Positions 52,673-55,788 of a stretch of 55,788 bases of DNA are shown piece after piece. Source of the stretch: Pseudomonas sp. BN411 (GTDB lineage: Bacteria > Pseudomonadota > Gammaproteobacteria > Pseudomonadales > Pseudomonadaceae); the NCBI RefSeq assembly GCF_029871235.1, contig NZ_SSOM01000072.1, forward strand, positions 1-55,788, given 5' to 3'. Position 1 is the stretch's first letter; each line of letters begins with the position of its first letter. The position numbers and the translations under genes are program-made. A model generated the notes under the pieces. It saw only the letters and a list, made by a program, of their open reading frames with translations, was not told the origin of the DNA and did not search any database.

Positions 52673-54307
52673 ATGCACAGCTTGCGCAACCTGCCGATCA
52701 GCCGCCGTCTCTGGCTGATCCTGATAGTCGCGGTTTTCATGCTGGTCACCCTCGGCGTGCTGATGCTGCAGCAGATCTACAACGACCTCTATCAGGGCAA
52801 GGAGCAGAAGACGCGCCACGTGGTCGAGACCGCCGCCGGCGTGCTGCAGTACTACCAGGCCCAGGAATCCGCAGGCACCCTGACCCGCGAAGAGGCGCAG
52901 AAACAGGCCATGCAGGCGGTGCGTGCGCTGCGCTACGACAAGGGCGACTACTTCTGGATCAACGACCTGACCCCACGCATGGTCATGCATCCGACCAACG
53001 CCAAGCTGGAGGGACAGGACCTCTCCGGCTACAAGGACCCGGACGGCAAAGCGCTGTTCAACGAGATGGTGCAAGTAGCCAAGGCAAACGGCGCGGGCCT
53101 GGTTCACTACCGCTGGCCCAAGCCGGGCGCCAGCGACCCGGTGCCCAAGGTGTCCTACGTCCAGCTGTTCGCCCCCTGGGGCTGGGTGATCGGCTCGGGC
53201 ATCTACATCGACGACATGCAGGCCGAGTTCCGCGCTCAGGCCATTCGCGCCTCCGCGGTGGGACTGGCCATCGCCATCGTCATGGCCTTGCTGGTCATCC
53301 TCATCGCGCGCAGCATCACCCGGCCGCTGGACGAGGTGGTGTCCGCCATGGCCAACATCGCCAGCGGCGAAGGCGACCTCACCAGCAATCTGGACACCCA
53401 CGGCCGTGACGAGATCACTGCCCTTGGCAGTCACTTCAACGCCTTCACCGGCAAGCTGCGCGGCGTGATCCGCCAATCCCTGGACGCCGCCAACGCCCTC
53501 GACCAGGCCGCCAGCAACCTGGACGGCATCGCCAGCCAAGGCCTGCGCCAGAGCGAGCAACAATCCCTGCAGATGGAGCAGGTGGCCACCGCCATCAACG
53601 AGGTCACCTACGGCGTGCAGGACGTGGCGAAGAACGCCGAGCATGCCGCCAGCGAAGTGCGCCACGCCGAGGAGCAGGCGCGCCAGGGGCATGACAACAT
53701 CGACAGCAGCCTGCGGCAGATCGACCAGCTCTCCTCCACCATCACCAAGGCGGTGGAAGTGATCCGGACACTGGCCCAGGAAAGCGCCCAGATCGGCAGC
53801 GTGCTGGAAGTGATCCGCTCCATTGCCGAGCAAACCAACCTGCTGGCACTGAACGCCGCCATAGAAGCCGCGCGCGCCGGCGAACAGGGGCGCGGTTTCG
53901 CGGTGGTGGCCGATGAAGTCCGCCTGCTGGCCCAGCGCACGCAGAAATCCACGGCGGAAATCCAGACCATGATCGAGCGCCTGCAGCAGAACTCCGAGGC
54001 GGCAGTCCAGGTCATCGACGAAAGCAGCCGGGCGTCCCGCGCCACAGTGGACCAGGCCAGCCAGGCCGGTGAGAGCCTGGCGCAGATCGCCCAGGCGCTG
54101 CGTAACCTCACCGGTCTCAACGCCTCCATCGCCAGCGCCACGCTGCAGCAATCCCACGTGGTGGAAGACATCAACCAGAACGTCACCCAGGCCGCTGGTC
54201 TCGCCCACAACAGCGCCAGCGCCGCCGAGCAGACCACCGGCGCCAGCCAGCGTCTCGGGCAACTGGCCGAGCAACTGAACCACCTGCTGGGTCAGTTCCG
54301 CGTGTAA
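52673..54307 (+). CDS. Methyl-accepting chemotaxis protein with single Cache sensor
   Basis: 544 residues. A first membrane helix ([20 protein letters not shown]) precedes a periplasmic sCache_2-type domain (about 35-185; [40 protein letters not shown] and [21 protein letters not shown]). A second helix ([17 protein letters not shown]) leads to HAMP and the signalling hairpin with tip [32 protein letters not shown]. sCache_2 receptors often sense small organic acids; the ligand cannot be read here. AACCAGGAG lies upstream of the ATG. It appears monocistronic. Confidence 0.93.
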   Translation: MHSLRNLPISRRLWLILIVAVFMLVTLGVLMLQQIYNDLYQGKEQKTRHVVETAAGVLQYYQAQESAGTLTREEAQKQAMQAVRALRYDKGDYFWINDLTPRMVMHPTNAKLEGQDLSGYKDPDGKALFNEMVQVAKANGAGLVHYRWPKPGASDPVPKVSYVQLFAPWGWVIGSGIYIDDMQAEFRAQAIRASAVGLAIAIVMALLVILIARSITRPLDEVVSAMANIASGEGDLTSNLDTHGRDEITALGSHFNAFTGKLRGVIRQSLDAANALDQAASNLDGIASQGLRQSEQQSLQMEQVATAINEVTYGVQDVAKNAEHAASEVRHAEEQARQGHDNIDSSLRQIDQLSSTITKAVEVIRTLAQESAQIGSVLEVIRSIAEQTNLLALNAAIEAARAGEQGRGFAVVADEVRLLAQRTQKSTAEIQTMIERLQQNSEAAVQVIDESSRASRATVDQASQAGESLAQIAQALRNLTGLNASIASATLQQSHVVEDINQNVTQAAGLAHNSASAAEQTTGASQRLGQLAEQLNHLLGQFRV

Positions 54308-54373
54308 CCGCAATCCAGCCGAAACCGGAGGGAGCCGCTACAATCGGCGGTTTTCCTACACGGAATCGGCAAG

Positions 54374-54940
54374 GTGTCCCCTCTCGAACTCGTCGCCGCC
54401 AGCCTGGGCGTACTGGCCGTCTGGCTCACCGTCAGACAGAACCTCTGGTGCTGGCCCATCGGCCTGGTAATGGTGCTGATGTACAGCTGGATCTTCTTCG
54501 AAGTGAAGCTGTACTCGGACATGCTCCTGCAACTGGTCTACGCCGGCCTGCAGTTGTACGGCTGGTGGCAATGGACTCGGGGTGGCGCCCAGCACGATGG
54601 CCGCCAGGTCAGCCGCCTGAGCGTGAAATCACTGGGTCTTGGCCTGCTGGCGGGCGCCCTCGGCAGCCTTGCGCTGGGCTACGCCATGGCGAACTGGACC
54701 GATGCCGCCGCGCCCTGGTGGGACGCTGCGCTCACTGCCTTCAGCCTGGTGGCCCAGTTCTGGATGGCGCACAAACGCCTGGAGTGCTGGCTGCTCTGGA
54801 TAGTGGTGGACGTGCTGTTCGTGGGGTTGTTCCTCAGCAAGGAGCTGTATCTCACTGCCGCGCTCTACGGGCTCTTCACCCTGCTGGCCGTGCAGGGTTG
54901 GCGTACTTGGCGGCGTGAGCTTGAGCCGGCTGCTGCATGA
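54374..54940 (+). CDS. pnuC: Nicotinamide riboside transporter PnuC
   Basis: 188 residues, about seven hydrophobic helices, with the family motif LYSDMLLQLVYAGLQLYGWWQWTRGG and WFxMAHKRLECWLLWIVVDVLFVGLFL-like C-terminal block. GTG at 54374 is the apparent start; no better ATG is in frame upstream. It moves nicotinamide riboside into the cell by facilitated diffusion. The stop overlaps the next gene (ATGA), a kinase that would trap the riboside. Confidence 0.92.
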   Translation: MSPLELVAASLGVLAVWLTVRQNLWCWPIGLVMVLMYSWIFFEVKLYSDMLLQLVYAGLQLYGWWQWTRGGAQHDGRQVSRLSVKSLGLGLLAGALGSLALGYAMANWTDAAAPWWDAALTAFSLVAQFWMAHKRLECWLLWIVVDVLFVGLFLSKELYLTAALYGLFTLLAVQGWRTWRRELEPAAA

Positions 54941-55458
54941 AGGTACTGGTGCTGACAGGGCCTGAATCCAGCGGCAAGAGTTGGCTGGCGGCGGCGATCC
55001 AGGCCGAATTCGGCGGCCTGCTGGTGGGCGAGTACGTCCGTCATTTCATCGATCGCGAGCAGCGCGACACCTGCTACGCCGACATTCCGGCCATCGCCCG
55101 TGGCCAGCTCGAATGGGAAGACCAGGCCCGTTCCGAAGCGCCGCCCCTGCTGATCCTCGATACGCATCTGCTCAGCAACATCCTCTGGAGCCGCAAGCTG
55201 TTCAACGACTGCCCAGACTGGCTGGAGCGCGAACTGCTGGCGCGCCGTTATGACCTGCATCTGCTGCTGAGCCCCCAGCAGGTGGAATGGGTAGACGATG
55301 GCCAACGCTGCCAGCCGGACCTGGCGGAGCGCATGGCCTTCTTTGAGGATTGCCGCAGCTGGCTGGAGAGAACCGGCCAGCGATATGAAGTGGTCGAGGG
55401 TGACTGGGAGACGCGCCGTCAGCTCGTGCTGCAACGCGTATCTCGCTGGCTGCGCTGA
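54937..55458 (+). CDS. NadR-type ribosylnicotinamide kinase / AAA ATPase
   Basis: 173 residues. Walker A is LTGPESSGKSWLAAAIQ (residues 6-22), followed by VGEYVRHFI and a Walker-B-like LLILDTHLLSNILWS. This is the C-terminal kinase domain of NadR on its own. With PnuC in the same operon, it likely phosphorylates imported nicotinamide riboside to NMN for NAD salvage. Translational coupling by ATGA supports joint function. Confidence 0.88.
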   Translation: MKVLVLTGPESSGKSWLAAAIQAEFGGLLVGEYVRHFIDREQRDTCYADIPAIARGQLEWEDQARSEAPPLLILDTHLLSNILWSRKLFNDCPDWLERELLARRYDLHLLLSPQQVEWVDDGQRCQPDLAERMAFFEDCRSWLERTGQRYEVVEGDWETRRQLVLQRVSRWLR

Positions 55459-55465
55459 AAATGCA

Positions 55466-55562
55466 TGTGGGGGCGAATTCATTCGCCAAGGGCAGCGCAG
55501 CTGCCCCATCGAGGTTGAAGGGCGCACCTTCGGTCCGCTTCGCGATTGAAATCGCCCCCACA
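55466..55562. repeat. REP-like element between convergent genes
   Basis: The outer arms TGTGGGGGCGA (55466-55476) and TCGCCCCCACA (55552-55562) are perfect inverted repeats framing 75 bp that contain further palindromes (GGGCAGCGCAGCTGCCC at about 55490). Such 80-110 bp palindromic units are dispersed in Pseudomonas intergenic DNA and may act as transcription-end or DNA-structure elements. Confidence 0.7.
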
Positions 55563-55575
55563 GAAAAAGCGCACC

Positions 55576-55788
55576 CTACGATGCCGTTGTTGCCGGGAGC
55601 TCGATACGCACCCGCAAGCCTCCCAGCGGGCTTTCCTGAAGGCTAAGACGGCCATTCCAGGATTCGACGATGTCGCGCACGATGCCAAGTCCCAGGCCGT
55701 GTCCCGCCACCTGCTCATCCAGTTCGTAGGATGGGTGGAGCTTGCGATACCCATCAGCTCTGTCCGCATGGGTATCGCTCCGCTCCAC
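55576..55788 (-). CDS. Sensor histidine kinase, C-terminal end only
   Basis: The frame runs out of the window. The last ~48 residues are a clear HATPase end: LDEQVAGHGLGLGIVRDIVESWNGRLSLQESPLGGLRVRIELP, most like PhoQ-type kinases. The residues preceding LDEQ (HADRADGYRKLHPSYE) do not look like the expected G1-box/ATP-lid region and are encoded by a large inverted repeat (55735-55788). Either a repeat has inserted in the gene or the frame is only accidentally open there. The upstream part is outside the window. Confidence 0.75.
   Translation of the reverse strand: MERSDTHADRADGYRKLHPSYELDEQVAGHGLGLGIVRDIVESWNGRLSLQESPLGGLRVRIELPATTAS
55735..55788. repeat. Long inverted repeat at the window edge, inside the kinase frame
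   Basis: GTGGAGCTTGCGATACCCAT (55735-55754) is inverted against ATGGGTATCGCTCCGCTCCAC (55768-55788) with a 13-bp spacer; arms agree at nearly all positions. The sequence resembles the GGATGGGTATCGC-type palindromic repeats dispersed in Pseudomonas genomes. The right arm may continue past the edge. Confidence 0.7.

Noticed and set aside
52562-54313. 583-codon minus-strand frame over the chemotaxis receptor
   Set aside because: Shadow frame of Gly/His/Leu-rich composition; the receptor on the plus strand is unambiguous.

Overview
The window is GC-rich gammaproteobacterial DNA, almost certainly from a Pseudomonas. The right third carries dusA, tal, an STAS/RssB-type pair, a PilZ protein, mlaA, a 4HBT thioesterase, a PhnX-like protein, a DUF4404-like protein, queF and a CopRS-like pair. 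As far as I recall, this order matches the PA2795-PA2810 neighbourhood of P. aeruginosa. The left two thirds look accessory.

Layout. (1) 1-2.6 kb is mobile-element debris: a complete IS3-family element with both ends (1-1231), the 3' remnant of an interrupted gene, and a short tyrosine recombinase whose Shine-Dalgarno lies in a perfect hairpin. (2) 2.6-8.3 kb holds two modules, each pairing a MocR regulator (GntR head, aminotransferase body) with an AhpD-like carboxymuconolactone decarboxylase (CMD) family gene; the second also has a flavin oxidoreductase and a GNAT acetyltransferase. Repeated operator-like motifs link the promoters. (3) 8.6-19.3 kb is a catabolic cluster: hydantoinase/oxoprolinase A and B, an APC permease, a TetR regulator, an aldehyde dehydrogenase, an NTF2-AraC fusion regulator, a PuuB/OrdL-like FAD oxidoreductase and a cupin. 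hyuA and the permease gene share a GGTCGnnCGACCGACTAA operator candidate. (4) 19.6-35.1 kb is a second catabolic cluster: a succinate-semialdehyde-type dehydrogenase, an HMG-CoA-lyase-like enzyme, a secreted bicupin, a polyamine-type ABC importer, a class III aminotransferase, a MarR regulator, a nitronate monooxygenase-like flavoprotein, two crotonases, a CaiB/BaiF CoA-transferase and an acyl-CoA ligase. Four copies of a 13-bp MarR-like palindrome sit in its two divergent promoter regions.

Read together, regions 3 and 4 fit import of a lactam, cyclic imide or amine, ring opening or oxidation to an omega-amino acid, transamination, aldehyde oxidation, CoA activation and hydration/cleavage to central metabolites. 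The substrate cannot be read from sequence.

(5) 35.1-41.1 kb is a mobile island joined to the 5' end of dusA. It has a long stretch without convincing genes, small orphan genes (membrane protein, lipoprotein, zinc ribbon), a decayed partial gene duplicate, a PrtN-like pyocin-activator homologue and a tyrosine integrase divergent from dusA. (6) 41.1-55.8 kb is core chromosome: tRNA modification, transaldolase, partner-switch signalling, outer-membrane lipid transport, queuosine synthesis, metal sensing, undecaprenyl-phosphate recycling, chemotaxis and nicotinamide-riboside salvage. It ends with two REP-like repeats and the 3' end of a histidine kinase gene.
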